Shown here piece after piece: positions 30,068-40,265 of a DNA stretch of 64,000 nt. Every line of letters starts with the position of its first letter. Positions within the stretch are counted from its first letter, which is position 1. Source of the stretch: Bacillus sp. OK048 (GTDB lineage: Bacteria; Bacillota; Bacilli; Bacillales; Cytobacillaceae); contig NZ_FNHN01000002.1 of the NCBI RefSeq assembly GCF_900103525.1, positions 1-64,000 of the forward strand, in the 5' to 3' direction. Made by a program: the position numbers and the translations under genes. A model generated the notes under the pieces. That model made no database searches. It was not told the DNA's origin and worked only from the letters and a program-made list of their open reading frames with translations.

Positions 30068-30304
30068 ATGAAGCGGATTTTTGCTCTACTTATATTAGTA
30101 ATTCCAGGAATTTTAGCTGGTTATGGAATTAAATTAATGCGCGATATGACTTTTGGCATTCTTCAAAGCCCAATTCCTTTCTTATGGCTGCAATTTCTGA
30201 TTGGACTCGTCCTATTCATTGGCGGCTTAGGCTTTGTCGCAGGGTTCATTTTTCATCGTGATCGGAAAAGAAATAAAGTACAAACAAGGTTTACAAAAAA
30301 ATAA
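30068..30304 (+). CDS. yqzF: DUF2627 family membrane protein YqzF
   Basis: A 78-residue protein with two membrane helices (about 4-20 and 38-62) and a basic C-terminus (HRDRKRNK). It matches B. subtilis YqzF, of unknown function, which likewise lies upstream of bkdR on the opposite strand. The ATG at 30068 follows TTGGAAGGAT; a five-codon upstream extension is not supported. Confidence 0.88.
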   Translation: MKRIFALLILVIPGILAGYGIKLMRDMTFGILQSPIPFLWLQFLIGLVLFIGGLGFVAGFIFHRDRKRNKVQTRFTKK

Positions 30305-30305
30305 T

Positions 30306-30329
30306 AGAGACCATTAAGTTTAGGTCTCT
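30306..30329. terminator. Terminator between yqzF and phosphodiesterase gene
   Basis: AGAGACC (30306-30312) pairs with GGTCTCT (30323-30329) and TTT follows on the plus strand. The arm overlaps the stop codon of the convergent gene. Confidence 0.8.
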
Positions 30330-31048
30330 TTTCCCAATTGTTTTTTCATTTTTAGAGCCTTAACCGGATCGTCTGTGATGAGGGCGCTACAGTTTATTTT
30401 TAACAGCTTGGCGATGTCTGCATCTTTATTCACGGTGTATGGTCTAACTGATATCCCATTTTTCATCGACTCTTTGATTATTTCCTCTGTAATGGATGAG
30501 AATTTCGGATGAATCCCTTGTGCTCGAATTGATTGCGCATATACCCATGGCATATAAATTCGCTCATTAAAAAGTGGTGCTGTTTCGATTTCGGGTGCCA
30601 TCCGATAACTTAATACAATACTGTAGTGATTAAAAGAAGAAATGACAATTCTATCGCTCAAGTCATATTCTCTCACTAGCTTTATTACCTTCTCTTCCAT
30701 ACCTTCGTATGGGAGTATCCCATTCTTTAGTTCAATATTACAAATTAACTGATTGGTCTTCATCCATTCTAATACCTCAATCAATGATGGTATCGGTTCT
30801 TTTTTTTCACCTTTTTTATTGGCGTTAAACATTCGGATTTCTTTAAATGTAAGATCTTTAACAAAGCCATTTCCAGTTGTTGTCCGGTCGACCTTTTCAT
30901 CATGAATGACAACAACTTCACCATCTTTCGTTACTTGGACATCAAGCTCTATGCCATCTGCACCTGCCTTTTCAGCAGCAACAAAAGCACTCATGGTATT
31001 TTCAGCAAAAACAGCAGAATAACCACGGTGTGCAAAAATTTGTGTCAT
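30320..31048 (-). CDS. yqiK: Glycerophosphodiester phosphodiesterase
   Basis: Hydrolyses glycerophosphodiesters to glycerol-3-phosphate and an alcohol. The 242-residue TIM barrel shows the catalytic HRG at 7-9, AENTMSAF, the metal pair GIELDVQ and the second catalytic His in VVVIHDEKVDRTT. There is no signal peptide, so it is cytosolic like YqiK rather than secreted like GlpQ. It is convergent with yqzF. Confidence 0.92.
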   Translation of the reverse strand: MTQIFAHRGYSAVFAENTMSAFVAAEKAGADGIELDVQVTKDGEVVVIHDEKVDRTTTGNGFVKDLTFKEIRMFNANKKGEKKEPIPSLIEVLEWMKTNQLICNIELKNGILPYEGMEEKVIKLVREYDLSDRIVISSFNHYSIVLSYRMAPEIETAPLFNERIYMPWVYAQSIRAQGIHPKFSSITEEIIKESMKNGISVRPYTVNKDADIAKLLKINCSALITDDPVKALKMKKQLGKET

Positions 31049-31090
31049 TACTTCACATCCTAACTAAAAAATTGGAGGTAGGAACTTGCC

Positions 31091-31225
31091 ATGAAACCTT
31101 TACAATTATCGCCTGAAACCGCAATTAAGCTTGCAGAAAAACTTAATGTTCCATTAGAACAACTGATGCATATGCCACAGCATATACTTATTCAAAAATT
31201 AATGGAATTAGAAAAAGAAAAATAA
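31091..31225 (+). CDS. yycC: YycC family small protein (44 aa)
   Basis: A 44-codon gene with TTGGAGGTA about 9 nt before its ATG. The product starts MKPLQLSPETAIKLAEKLNV and includes MHMPQHILIQK, the pattern of the YycC family, whose function is unknown. It is soluble and helical by composition. It is divergent from the phosphodiesterase and shares a terminator with spo0A. Confidence 0.9.
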   Translation: MKPLQLSPETAIKLAEKLNVPLEQLMHMPQHILIQKLMELEKEK

Positions 31226-31236
31226 TATTCATACCA

Positions 31237-31273
31237 TTAAAAAAGTCTTCATCAAAAATGAAGACTTTTTTAA
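31237..31273. terminator. Bidirectional terminator, yycC/spo0A
   Basis: TTAAAAAAGTCTTCAT pairs with ATGAAGACTTTTTTAA as a 16-bp stem with a 5-nt loop. Confidence 0.95.
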
Positions 31274-31290
31274 TTATATTAATGGTCTCT

Positions 31291-32082
31291 TCAAGAAGCC
31301 TTATGCTCTAAACGAAGTTTATCGGCTACCATTGCGATAAATTCAGAATTTGTAGGCTTAGCCTTAGACATGCTTACAGTATAACCAAATAAGGAGGAGA
31401 TAGAATCAATGTTTCCACGGCTCCATGCTACTTCAATAGCATGACGGATCGCACGTTCGACACGGCTAGCTGTGGTGTTATATTTTTTCGCAATATCAGG
31501 GTATAACACCTTTGTGATTGATCCTAGTAATTCAATATCATTATAAACCATTGAAATCGCTTCACGTAAATATAAATAGCCCTTAATATGTGCCGGAACA
31601 CCAATTTCATGGATAATGCTGGTAATGCTGGCATCTAGATTTCTTGGTTTGTTTTCAGTATGTGAGCGATAATTCCCTGTTGGAACCTTACGACTAACCT
31701 GACTGCTTTTTCCACTTACTTGACGTATATGGCTTCCTAAGTTCTCCATATCAAATGGTTTTAAAATAAAGTACGATGCACCAAGCTCTACAGCCTTCTT
31801 AGTAACGTCTTCTTGCCCAAATGCAGTAAGCATTATAACATTAGGAATAGCACCCTTTTTCAGTTCTCTTAAGCGCTCTAGGACGGCTAAACCATCAAGA
31901 TGAGGCATAATAATATCTAAAACGAGTACATCCGGATCTGTTGATTCAAGAAGGTCTAAACAATCCTGACCATTATGTGCTATACCTGCAATTTCCATAT
32001 CATCTTGGGAAGAAATATAATCTTCTAATAATCCTACTAACTCCCGATTGTCGTCTACCACACATACTTTAATCTTTTTCAC
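31291..32082 (-). CDS. spo0A: Sporulation master regulator Spo0A
   Basis: Response regulator that is phosphorylated through the phosphorelay and commits cells to sporulation. The receiver domain (1-125) has D10/D11, the phosphoacceptor D56 in LVLDIIMP, the switch Thr in MLTAFGQ and the conserved Lys in ILKPFD. The C-terminal Spo0A domain carries [20 protein letters not shown], the DNA-recognition region. The start is GTG with GGAGGAAATAAAG upstream. Length 263 is typical. Upstream are a sigma-H promoter and 0A boxes, so autoregulation is expected. Confidence 0.98.
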   Translation of the reverse strand: MKKIKVCVVDDNRELVGLLEDYISSQDDMEIAGIAHNGQDCLDLLESTDPDVLVLDIIMPHLDGLAVLERLRELKKGAIPNVIMLTAFGQEDVTKKAVELGASYFILKPFDMENLGSHIRQVSGKSSQVSRKVPTGNYRSHTENKPRNLDASITSIIHEIGVPAHIKGYLYLREAISMVYNDIELLGSITKVLYPDIAKKYNTTASRVERAIRHAIEVAWSRGNIDSISSLFGYTVSMSKAKPTNSEFIAMVADKLRLEHKAS

Positions 32083-32164
32083 CTTTATTTCCTCCTCAAA
32101 CCCAAATGGTCAGATCTATTTTATATTTAATTATTTTTTCTCTTAATTCTATTCTAAATTAGAA

Positions 32165-32191
32165 ATTCGACAATGCAACTAAAATTCCTTT
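32165..32191 (-). promoter_or_regulatory. Sigma-H promoter of spo0A with overlapping 0A box
   Basis: On the minus strand AGGAATT (32189-32183), 11 nt and GTCGAAT (32171-32165) match the sigma-H consensus RnAGGAwWW-N11/12-RnnGAAT. The 0A box TGTCGAA (32172-32166, minus strand) covers the -10. Confidence 0.85.
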
Positions 32192-32254
32192 AGTTTTTTT
32201 AATATTTCTTAAAATAGTGAAAAAATCTTATCTTTTCTTTGTTTTCCTTTAAAT

Positions 32255-32302
32255 TTCGACTAAATTCGCAATGTTCGTCTAGGTTCACCAAGGTTTGTCG
32301 AA
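32255..32302. promoter_or_regulatory. Further 0A boxes upstream of spo0A
   Basis: An exact TGTCGAA lies at 32296-32302 on the plus strand. A 6-of-7 version (AGTCGAA on the minus strand) lies at 32261-32255. Both are upstream of the sigma-H promoter, where Spo0A-P controls its own promoters in B. subtilis. Confidence 0.65.
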
Positions 32303-32320
32303 TTTTCTTTATACACAAAC

Positions 32321-32344
32321 AAAATGGGCGAATTCGCCCATTTT
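32321..32344 (-). terminator. Terminator after spoIVB
   Basis: AAAATGGGCGAATTCGCCCATTTT is a perfect palindrome; on the minus strand it ends TTTTGTTTGTG. Confidence 0.8.
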
Positions 32345-32368
32345 TTGTTCCCGCTTCCGCTTTTCGTA

Positions 32369-33658
32369 TCAACTTGCCTTTTCCTGTGTTTTCTCATATA
32401 TGTTAATTCCCGCTTCATTTAACATCCATTCAATGTGTACTCCGTAACCAGAGGTTGGATCATTGACAAAGACATGTGTAACTGCTCCAATCAGCTTACC
32501 GTCCTGAATAATCGGACTCCCACTCATCCCTTGAACGATTCCACCCGTTTTTTCGAGAAGCCTGGGATCAGTAACTTTTATAACCATGCCTTTCGTGGCT
32601 GGAAATTTCTGCGGGATCGTGCTGACAATTTCAATTTCAAACTCTTCAACTTTGTCATCATTCACCACTGTTAAGATTTTTGCCTTACCTTCCTTTACTT
32701 GGTGGGATAAAGCGATCGGCAGCGGCATATCCATAATTCCATTCTTTAATTCTTTATTCAAAACTCCAAATATGCCAAATGGACTATTTTTTTGGATGTT
32801 TCCGACAATTTCTCGGTCTGAAGAAAAGCGAGCAAGCTTTTCGCCAGGATCTCCGTTACTCCCTTTTTCAATCGAGGTAACAGTTGAACGGACGATTTGA
32901 CCATCCTCAACGACAATTGGCTTTTTCGTATCCATATCGGAAATTACATGTCCTAAGGCACCATATTTTTTCGATTGCGGATGAAAAAATGTCATCGTTC
33001 CAATTCCTGCTGCTGAATCACGAATATATAATCCAAGCTTATAGGAGTTTTCTCCCTTTTCTTTCAGTGGAGTAAGTTTCGTCGTAAACTTACCACTTTC
33101 CCTGCTAATGATCATATCTAATGCTTTTCCGCCTTGCCCTGCATCTTGGACAAATGGTGCAACATCTGTCATCTTTTCTATTTTGTTTCCATTAATTTCA
33201 GTAATAATATCACCAATTTTAATCCCTGCAAGCTCGCCTGGAGATTTTTTCCCATCTTCGGTATTAACTAAATGGTGACCTACGACCAATACGCCAACCG
33301 TATTTAATTTAACACCAATGGATTGTCCACCTGGCTGGACTCTAAAATCCTTTAAGACATTAACATCGACCTTTTTTACGGGTATTCCTGCAAATTCTAA
33401 TAACATTTCTTCTTTGCCTTTTTCCCTTGCAATTAACGCAACTTGATCTTGATCTTGTTCAAGTGTGATGTTCGAATTGTGAGATACTAAAGAGGCTGAA
33501 ACCGGTACAGCCTTTTGAAAGTTATAGTCTTGTCCTTCAAAGACGGTTATCGTCTTTGGTATATCAAGGTACTGCTGAAATGGTTGAAAAAAAAGAACGC
33601 TGATTAATGAAACAAGGAGAATTCCACCAATGATCTTTCTAATTATTTCTAACTTCAA
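32369..33658 (-). CDS. spoIVB: SpoIVB serine peptidase
   Basis: Secreted from the forespore into the intermembrane space, where it triggers pro-sigma-K processing by cutting SpoIVFA. It has one N-terminal membrane segment, a PDZ domain (about 115-200, [17 protein letters not shown]) and an S55 peptidase domain. The His lies in GALGHVISD and the nucleophile in GMSGSPI (Ser at about residue 379). TTG at 33658 is preferred because GAGGAG lies 9 nt upstream; GTG at 33667 abuts that site. Its position between recN and spo0A is conserved. Confidence 0.95.
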   Translation of the reverse strand: MKLEIIRKIIGGILLVSLISVLFFQPFQQYLDIPKTITVFEGQDYNFQKAVPVSASLVSHNSNITLEQDQDQVALIAREKGKEEMLLEFAGIPVKKVDVNVLKDFRVQPGGQSIGVKLNTVGVLVVGHHLVNTEDGKKSPGELAGIKIGDIITEINGNKIEKMTDVAPFVQDAGQGGKALDMIISRESGKFTTKLTPLKEKGENSYKLGLYIRDSAAGIGTMTFFHPQSKKYGALGHVISDMDTKKPIVVEDGQIVRSTVTSIEKGSNGDPGEKLARFSSDREIVGNIQKNSPFGIFGVLNKELKNGIMDMPLPIALSHQVKEGKAKILTVVNDDKVEEFEIEIVSTIPQKFPATKGMVIKVTDPRLLEKTGGIVQGMSGSPIIQDGKLIGAVTHVFVNDPTSGYGVHIEWMLNEAGINIYEKTQEKAS

Positions 33659-33762
33659 AATCTTCACTCTCCTCGCTTCTGCTTCACTTCCACATTATAA
33701 CGAAATGGCTACATCTATAATTTTGCCTGCATCAGCAGCATTTATAACCTGAGACAACATAA

Positions 33763-33789
33763 AAAAGCTCCCCTATTTGGGAAGCTTTT
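33763..33789 (-). terminator. Terminator overlapping the recN stop codon
   Basis: On the minus strand AAAAGCTTCCC, a short loop and GGGGAGCTTTTTT form a stem; the recN TAG (33775-33773) is in the loop. Confidence 0.85.
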
Positions 33790-35473
33790 CAATTTTTTTA
33801 TTTTTTGATGCTAAAAATAACAATTCTTCTGCATGTTTCTTTGTCAAATCCGTGATTTCAACACCCGAAATCATTCGGCCGATTTCCTTTATTTTCTCAT
33901 CATCCGTTAGGGGAGTTACGGAAGTTTTTGTTCTGCCGCCTTTGGTGACTTTAGAAATAAACAAGTGTATATCGGCCATTGCAGCCACTTGTGGTAAATG
34001 TGAAATACATAAAACTTGCGAATCTACAGCTACTTTATAAATTTTTTCAGCAATTGATTGTGCCACTCTGCCGCTTACACCAGTATCTACTTCGTCAAAA
34101 ATGATGGATGTAACTCCTTGGTGTTTGGAAAAAATGCTCTTAAGTGCCAACATGATTCTCGATAATTCACCACCAGAGGCAATTTTAGATAACGGCTTTA
34201 ATGGTTCCCCAGGATTCGTTGAAATAAAAAACTCGAGATGATCAACACCATTTTTTGTGAAATGAGGCAATATAGATTCAAATCGGATTTCAAAGACTGT
34301 TTTTGCCATGTATAGCGCTTTTAATTCATTATGTATTAATTTTGTCAGTTTTCCAGCCCATCGTTTCCGCAGTTCTGTCAGTTGTTTAGCTTCAAGAGTG
34401 AGGTCCTTTTTAATTGAAGCTAATTGCTTCTCTAATTGCCCTATATGTGTTTCCTTATTTTGCAGGGTTTCAATTTCTTCTTCAATTTTCGCAGCATATT
34501 CTAAAATTTCATCGATCGTTTTTCCATACTTCCGCTTTAATTGATTAATTTCGTTTAATCTTTCTTCGATCCCATTTAATCGCTGCGGATCGTATTCTAG
34601 TCCATCTAGTTCATTTCTTAACATTCGGGAAGCATCCTCTAATTGGTAAAAGCTGTTCATGACGGATTCATATAGTTCCTTATAAGTTGAATCCAAAGCT
34701 GCCGCATCTTCAAGTTGTCCCATTACCATACTAATCCAATCAAGCCCTTTTTGTTCACCTGTTAAGGCATTATAACTCGATTGAATCGCATCAAAAACAC
34801 GTTCGAAATTCACTAGCCTTCTTTTTTCTTCAAAAAGATCTTCATCTTCATGGAGTTTTAAATTTGCTTTTTGAATCTCATCAAATTGAAATTGAATGAG
34901 ATCTAAACGATGGGCAGTTTGCTGCTCATTCTCACTTAATGCTTTAAGCTTCTGATAAGTTTGTTCATAACGGCGAAACACCTCTTGATATTCTGAAAGA
35001 GAAGGAGAAATTTGTTCAAACCCAAATTGGTCAAGCAATGGCAGGTGTCTGCTTTCATCCATTAAATCTTGATGTTCGTGCTGACTATGTATATCCACTA
35101 AGGTCGAACCAACTTCCCGAAGAGTCGAAATGGTGACAAGCTTACCATTAATTCTACACACACTTTTACCTGACTTCGATATATCTCTTCGTAAAACGAC
35201 CATTCCCTCTTCAATTTCTATTCCAAACTCAAGTGCCTTTGAAGAACAAGGATGGTGCTCTTCTATCTGGAATAAACCTTCGATTTCTGCTTTTTCCGCT
35301 CCATGCCTGACAAATTCTGCGGATCCTCTGCCGCCTACCAGTAAGTGGATCGCATCAATGATAATCGATTTCCCTGCACCGGTTTCCCCTGTTAAAACGG
35401 TTAACCCCTTGTCAAAAGAAGTAGAAAGTGCCTCTATAATCGCAAAATTCTTAATCGATAGTTCTGATAACAA
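33773..35473 (-). CDS. recN: DNA repair protein RecN
   Basis: SMC-like ATPase acting early in double-strand break repair. The Walker A GETGAGKS is at 29-36. Long coiled-coil arms fill about 150-370. The signature LSKIASGGELSRIMLALK, Walker B TSIIFDEVDTGVSG and a D-loop follow. The 566-residue length is typical. The ATG follows GAGGGGGGAA. It lies 15 bp after ahrC, as in B. subtilis. Confidence 0.97.
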   Translation of the reverse strand: MLSELSIKNFAIIEALSTSFDKGLTVLTGETGAGKSIIIDAIHLLVGGRGSAEFVRHGAEKAEIEGLFQIEEHHPCSSKALEFGIEIEEGMVVLRRDISKSGKSVCRINGKLVTISTLREVGSTLVDIHSQHEHQDLMDESRHLPLLDQFGFEQISPSLSEYQEVFRRYEQTYQKLKALSENEQQTAHRLDLIQFQFDEIQKANLKLHEDEDLFEEKRRLVNFERVFDAIQSSYNALTGEQKGLDWISMVMGQLEDAAALDSTYKELYESVMNSFYQLEDASRMLRNELDGLEYDPQRLNGIEERLNEINQLKRKYGKTIDEILEYAAKIEEEIETLQNKETHIGQLEKQLASIKKDLTLEAKQLTELRKRWAGKLTKLIHNELKALYMAKTVFEIRFESILPHFTKNGVDHLEFFISTNPGEPLKPLSKIASGGELSRIMLALKSIFSKHQGVTSIIFDEVDTGVSGRVAQSIAEKIYKVAVDSQVLCISHLPQVAAMADIHLFISKVTKGGRTKTSVTPLTDDEKIKEIGRMISGVEITDLTKKHAEELLFLASKNKKIEKLPK

Positions 35474-35488
35474 GCTACATTCCCCCCT

Positions 35489-35938
35489 CTAAAGCATATC
35501 AAGGAACCGATTGGTGATTATCTCTGTATCTTCTGGTGTACGACAAATAATTAATATCGTATCATCTCCACAGATGGTTCCCAAAATTTCTTCCCAATCC
35601 AGATTATCGAGGAGAGCCCCAATAGCCATAGCATTACCTGGCAGGCATTTCATTACCAGCAAATGGCCAGCGGAATCAATCCGAACAAAGGCATCCATTA
35701 ATGACCTTTTTAATTTTTGCAATGGATTAAAACGTTGATCTGCTGGAAGGCTATATTTGTATCTTCCATCCAACAATGGAACTTTTACCAAATGTAGTTC
35801 TTTAATGTCTCGAGATACTGTTGCCTGTGTAACATTAAAACCTGCACTCTTTAACTCATCAACAAGTTCATCTTGTGTTTCAATATCATTACTAGTAATA
35901 ATTTCTCTAATTTTTATATGTCGTTGGCCTTTATTCAA
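35489..35938 (-). CDS. ahrC: Arginine repressor AhrC/ArgR
   Basis: Hexameric, arginine-binding transcription factor that represses arginine synthesis and activates catabolism. A winged helix lies at 1-70 with [19 protein letters not shown] as the recognition part; the C-terminal hexamer domain contains [14 protein letters not shown] with the arginine-contacting Asp pair. TTG at 35938 is preferred: GGGGTG lies 6 nt upstream and the 149-residue product [10 protein letters not shown] matches the B. subtilis protein exactly in length. It may control the artPQR operon in this window. Confidence 0.96.
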   Translation of the reverse strand: MNKGQRHIKIREIITSNDIETQDELVDELKSAGFNVTQATVSRDIKELHLVKVPLLDGRYKYSLPADQRFNPLQKLKRSLMDAFVRIDSAGHLLVMKCLPGNAMAIGALLDNLDWEEILGTICGDDTILIICRTPEDTEIITNRFLDML

Positions 35939-36067
35939 TCGATTCACCCCGTAATTATCAAAACATTTAAGTGATTTTGTACAAAAATGTCGCTTCTACA
36001 AATATGTTAGCCCATTTTGCCAAGGATGTACAATTATTATTTTGGAAAAAAGCTTTGTTAAAATTGA

Positions 36068-36200
36068 CTGTTGATTTGAGCTCCAGGCGCTACGCTTTCC
36101 GCGGGCGGGCCGGGGAGCCTCCTCGGCGCTGAAGCGCCTGCGGGGTCTCCCCAGCCCCGTCCTCCTGCAGGAGTCGAGCGCCTTCCGCTCAAATCAACAG
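36068..36200. repeat. 133-bp GC-rich element with perfect 14-bp terminal inverted repeats
   Basis: CTGTTGATTTGAGC (36068-36081) and GCTCAAATCAACAG (36187-36200) are exact inverted repeats enclosing a very GC-rich core (TTTCCGCGGGCGGGCC, CCTCCTCGGCGCTGAAGCGCC) with several nested palindromes. It resembles a dispersed repeat seen in Bacillaceae intergenic regions. It encodes nothing credible and lies inside the yqxC-ahrC transcript. Confidence 0.8.
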
Positions 36201-36246
36201 GTTATAAAATCAATATTAACACAGCCAAAAAAGGATAAGCATATGC

Positions 36247-37086
36247 CTATCCTTCTACATCTTGTTTGGTTTTTAATTCTTTATGGGAGTTTTCTACTAT
36301 TTGTGATGGCTCAATCGGCAATAGGTTTTGACCTTTTTCCTGTTCACCACCCCATCTGAGATGTAGTAGAAATTCAATATTCCCATCTCCTCCTGTTATG
36401 GGGGAAAAAGATAAATTAACTACATTAAATCCTTGTTCAAGGGAAAAATCGACAATTTTATTAACAACCTGTAAATGTACCTTTTCATCGCGAACAATAC
36501 CTTTTTTACCAACTTGCTCACGACCAGCTTCAAATTGCGGCTTTACAAGGGCAACAATATCACTGCCAGGTACAAGAAGCGTCTTTAAGACCGGTATGAT
36601 TAATTTTAAAGAAATAAAGGAAACATCAATCGTTGCAAAATTAGGCATTTCCCCTGCTAAATCTTGTGGTGTTACATAGCGAAAGTTGGTTCTCTCCATC
36701 ACCACTACTCGTTCATCTTGACGAAGCTTCCATGCAAGTTGGTTATAGCCAACATCCAAGGCATAGGACATTTTCGCACCATTTTGCAGTGCACAGTCAG
36801 TAAATCCTCCCGTTGAAGCACCGATATCGAGCATCGTCTTATCCTTGACTGACACATCAAAAACTTTTAAAGCCTTTTCTAACTTAAGCCCACCCCGGCT
36901 GACATAAGGAAGAGCATTACCTTTAATCATTAATGGGATATCTATTTTTACTTTCTCGCCGGGTTTTTCTAAACGTTCTTCATTGGAATATACTAATCCA
37001 GCCATAATGGAACGTTTTGCTTTTTCCCTCGTTTCAGCTAAGCCTCTTTCAACTAATAACACATCTAATCTTTCTTTATTCTTCAT
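36247..37086 (-). CDS. yqxC: TlyA family rRNA methyltransferase (YqxC)
   Basis: Predicted S-adenosylmethionine-dependent 2'-O-methyltransferase for rRNA cytidines. An S4 RNA-binding domain (1-65) is followed by an FtsJ-type Rossmann domain with the SAM motif LDIGASTGGFTDCALQ. The catalytic Lys-Asp-Lys-Glu set is consistent with YVSRGGLKLEKAL, DVSFISL, LVKPQFE and GNIEFL. Its 279 residues match B. subtilis YqxC. It begins 3 bp after the dxs stop codon. Confidence 0.92.
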   Translation of the reverse strand: MKNKERLDVLLVERGLAETREKAKRSIMAGLVYSNEERLEKPGEKVKIDIPLMIKGNALPYVSRGGLKLEKALKVFDVSVKDKTMLDIGASTGGFTDCALQNGAKMSYALDVGYNQLAWKLRQDERVVVMERTNFRYVTPQDLAGEMPNFATIDVSFISLKLIIPVLKTLLVPGSDIVALVKPQFEAGREQVGKKGIVRDEKVHLQVVNKIVDFSLEQGFNVVNLSFSPITGGDGNIEFLLHLRWGGEQEKGQNLLPIEPSQIVENSHKELKTKQDVEG

Positions 37087-37088
37087 GG

Positions 37089-38984
37089 TTAGGCCCTTTG
37101 TTGTTTTTTTCGTGCAAGTATGGTCATTCTTTTAACTACTTCCGAAGTAGTCATCCCAATTTCTTCAAGTAATGAATTTACATCACCATGTTCGATAAAT
37201 TTATCTGGTATTCCCATTCTATCAATTGCTTGCTGGTAAAACCCATGATCATGTGCGAATTCGAGTATAGAACTTCCAAAGCCGCCCTGGAGCACAGCTT
37301 CTTCAATTGTAAGGATAGGGATATTTTTTGAGAATAACTGGTTGAGCATTTTTTCATCCAACGGCTTTATGAAACGAGCATTTACTACCCCTACAGCAAT
37401 TCCTTGTTTTTCTAGAATTTCCGCTGCTTCCAGCGCCATTGGAATCGTTGTACCAAAGGTTAAGATTGCAGCATCTTCGCCTTCCTTCAACACTTCCCAT
37501 GTACCAATTGGAATACTTTTATATGTTTCATCCATCGGTACACCTAAACCATTTCCTCGAGGGTATCTCATCGCAATCGGACCATCATCATAATGGACCG
37601 CAGTATAAACCATATGCTGCCCTTCATTTTCATCTTTAGGCATCATTAGCACTAAATTTGGAACATGTCTTAAAAAAGCAATGTCAAACACTCCCTGATG
37701 GGTCTCACCATCTGCTCCGACTAAGCCTGCCCGGTCAATTCCAATAAAAACATTTAAATTTTGGCGGCAGATATCATGAACAACCTGATCATATGCCCTT
37801 TGTAAAAATGTGGAGTAAATTGCTAAAAACGGCTTCATGTTTTGAGTGGCCAATCCAGCAGCGACCGTAGCAGCATGCTGCTCGGCAATCCCAACATCAT
37901 ACATTCTCTCTGGAAACTCACTTGCAAAGCCCTCTAGCTTTGAACCGACTGGCATAGCAGGTGTTATCGCTACAATCCGTTCATCCTCACGTGCTAACTT
38001 GCGAACCGTTTCACTTACTAAGCTACTCCAAGCTGGTGGTGGTGTTTTAGCTGGTTTAACAAAAGCACCCGTATCCATCTTATATGGTCCTGTTCCGTGC
38101 CATGTACCTGTCGTATCACTTTCAGCAGGATAGAAGCCTTTTCCCTTTTTCGTAATAACATGAAGAAGAACGGGACCTTCTGTTTTTTTGGCGTAACGGA
38201 AATTTTCAAATAATGCTTCATAATCATGTCCATCAACCGGACCTAAGTATGTGAAGCCCATTTCTTCAAAGAACATGCCAGAAACAAATAAATATTTTAA
38301 ACTGTCTTTTATTCGTTCGGCTGTTGCTGCAAGTTTCCCTCCAACAGCAGGGACCTTTTTCAAGAGCAGCTCTAATTCATCTTTCACCCATTGATATTTC
38401 CCAGCTGTACGCAATTGGCCAAGTATATTATTGATTGCACCGACATTCGGGGCTATCGACATTTCATTATCATTTAGAATGACAATCATGTTTTTCTTCT
38501 CATGACCAATATGGTTTAATGCTTCTAAGGCCATTCCACCTGTTAATGCACCATCACCAATAATTGGTACGACATAGGAATGTTCCTTTTTCAAATCTCT
38601 TGCAATAGCCATTCCCATTGCAGCTGAAAGTGAAGTAGAGCTATGACCCGTCTCCCAAACATCATGTTCACTTTCATTTCTTTTTGGGAAGCCGCATAGT
38701 CCTTTATATTGACGCAATGTATCAAATTCACAAGCCCTGCCTGTAAGTATTTTATGAACGTAAGACTGGTGTCCTACATCCCAGATAAATTTATCTTTGG
38801 GGCTATCAAAGCACTTATGTAAGGCAATTGTTAATTCGACAACACCTAAGTTCGGTCCAATATGGCCTCCAGTCACTGATAGCTTTTCAATCAAAAATTG
38901 ACGTATCTCTTGACTCAATACTTCCAATTCTTGATTTGACATTCCTTTTAAAAAGGAAGGGTCTTTTATTGATAACAGATCCAT
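37089..38984 (-). CDS. dxs: 1-deoxy-D-xylulose-5-phosphate synthase
   Basis: Condenses pyruvate and glyceraldehyde-3-phosphate, the first step of the MEP isoprenoid pathway. The thiamine motif [15 protein letters not shown]...NDNEMSI is clear, as is the transketolase segment [15 protein letters not shown]. The ATG at 38984 gives [15 protein letters not shown], aligned with the B. subtilis start, and a 631-residue product. The frame remains open 30 codons upstream (to 39074) without an obvious ribosome site for the longest form. Next to ispA, so isoprenoid genes are clustered. Confidence 0.96.
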   Translation of the reverse strand: MDLLSIKDPSFLKGMSNQELEVLSQEIRQFLIEKLSVTGGHIGPNLGVVELTIALHKCFDSPKDKFIWDVGHQSYVHKILTGRACEFDTLRQYKGLCGFPKRNESEHDVWETGHSSTSLSAAMGMAIARDLKKEHSYVVPIIGDGALTGGMALEALNHIGHEKKNMIVILNDNEMSIAPNVGAINNILGQLRTAGKYQWVKDELELLLKKVPAVGGKLAATAERIKDSLKYLFVSGMFFEEMGFTYLGPVDGHDYEALFENFRYAKKTEGPVLLHVITKKGKGFYPAESDTTGTWHGTGPYKMDTGAFVKPAKTPPPAWSSLVSETVRKLAREDERIVAITPAMPVGSKLEGFASEFPERMYDVGIAEQHAATVAAGLATQNMKPFLAIYSTFLQRAYDQVVHDICRQNLNVFIGIDRAGLVGADGETHQGVFDIAFLRHVPNLVLMMPKDENEGQHMVYTAVHYDDGPIAMRYPRGNGLGVPMDETYKSIPIGTWEVLKEGEDAAILTFGTTIPMALEAAEILEKQGIAVGVVNARFIKPLDEKMLNQLFSKNIPILTIEEAVLQGGFGSSILEFAHDHGFYQQAIDRMGIPDKFIEHGDVNSLLEEIGMTTSEVVKRMTILARKKQQRA

Positions 38985-39134
38985 TTTTGGACCACTCACT
39001 TTCATACAATTTCTTTCAGATATCAAACAGTAAAAAATAGCCGCTAACACAAGAAGTGGTAACGGCATTGACAACGTTCTCTACATTGACAACAATTATA
39101 ACACAATTACATTGTTGTTCAAATACCAGTTATT

Positions 39135-40028
39135 CTAGTGGTCTCTCGATGCTATTAAATCTGCGATTTCCTTGAGCAGATTTATGGTAAGTCCTGACTT
39201 TTCTAAGTAATGCTTCGCTAAGTCCAATTGTCCTTGCAGCGCTTCTTTTGCACCCTCCATTGATAATAGCTGTGGGTAGGTACTTTTATGATTTGTAGTA
39301 TCACTTCCAACAGGTTTACCCAAAACTTCTGGATTACCTTCTAAATCGAGAATGTCATCTCGGATTTGAAAAGCAAGACCAAGATGATGGGCATACGCAG
39401 AAAGATTTTTAAGTTGTGTTTGATTTGCCCCTGCTATTAGTGCACCTGCAATGACGCTGTATTTTAACAGTGCACCTGTTTTATGGATATGAATATACTC
39501 AAGCTCATCAATGGTAAGAGTTTTTCCCTCTCCTTCCATATCAGCAACCTGTCCTCCAACCATTCCTTCGCAGCCAGCAGCTTTAGCCATTTCCAGCACT
39601 AATTGGAGTTTGGTTTCACTTGAGGCATTTTCGGCTGGTATACGACTGATTACCTCAAAACTATACGTTAATAATGCATCTCCAGCTAAAGTAGCAATAG
39701 CCTCCCCAAACACTTTGTGATTGGTTGGCTTACCTCTTCTTAAGTCATCGTTATCCATGCTTGGTAAATCGTCGTGGATTAATGAATAGGTGTGAATCAT
39801 TTCTATTGCTGATGCTGCCAACAGCCCATCTTTAGGATTTTTCCCAAAGGCTGCTAAGGTAGCAAATACCAGTAAAGGTCGGATTCTCTTCCCGCCTGCT
39901 TCAAGGGAATAGTGCATGGCTTCTTTAATAATAGGAGGTGCTTTCAGCTTTTCCACCAAGGTTCGAAGCTCTGATTCAACCAGTTGTTTATGTTCTTGTA
40001 TAAAAGCATCTAGAACGTTCGTATTCAA
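39135..40028 (-). CDS. ispA: Farnesyl diphosphate synthase
   Basis: Builds farnesyl diphosphate from IPP and DMAPP. The first Asp-rich motif DDLPSMD is at 86-92 with chain-length residues before it, GGKRIRP at 45-51, and the second motif FQIRDDILD. Length 297 is typical. Start is TTG with GGAGAGGAG upstream. It follows xseB by 3 bp. Confidence 0.96.
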   Translation of the reverse strand: MNTNVLDAFIQEHKQLVESELRTLVEKLKAPPIIKEAMHYSLEAGGKRIRPLLVFATLAAFGKNPKDGLLAASAIEMIHTYSLIHDDLPSMDNDDLRRGKPTNHKVFGEAIATLAGDALLTYSFEVISRIPAENASSETKLQLVLEMAKAAGCEGMVGGQVADMEGEGKTLTIDELEYIHIHKTGALLKYSVIAGALIAGANQTQLKNLSAYAHHLGLAFQIRDDILDLEGNPEVLGKPVGSDTTNHKSTYPQLLSMEGAKEALQGQLDLAKHYLEKSGLTINLLKEIADLIASRDH

Positions 40029-40031
40029 AGC

Positions 40032-40265
40032 CTACTCCTCTCCTTCTATCGTAAAGTTTTGTTTACGTCCGTCCTCCGTAATAATCTGTGTTAATTGTTC
40101 CTCAACACTTTTTAACTTATCATGACAAAGCTTGGACAGCTCCATCCCCTCTTTATAAAAGGCAATCGCCTCTTCTAATGGGACATCTCCTTCTTCAAGC
40201 TTATCTACAATAAGTTCCAGCTTATTCATCGCTTCCTCAAAGGATACTTTTTGATCATTCGTCAC
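40032..40265 (-). CDS. xseB: Exodeoxyribonuclease VII small subunit
   Basis: Small partner of exonuclease VII, which degrades single-stranded DNA. The 77-residue helical protein has the family core [30 protein letters not shown] in two stretches. It overlaps xseA by 11 nt. Confidence 0.95.
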   Translation of the reverse strand: MTNDQKVSFEEAMNKLELIVDKLEEGDVPLEEAIAFYKEGMELSKLCHDKLKSVEEQLTQIITEDGRKQNFTIEGEE

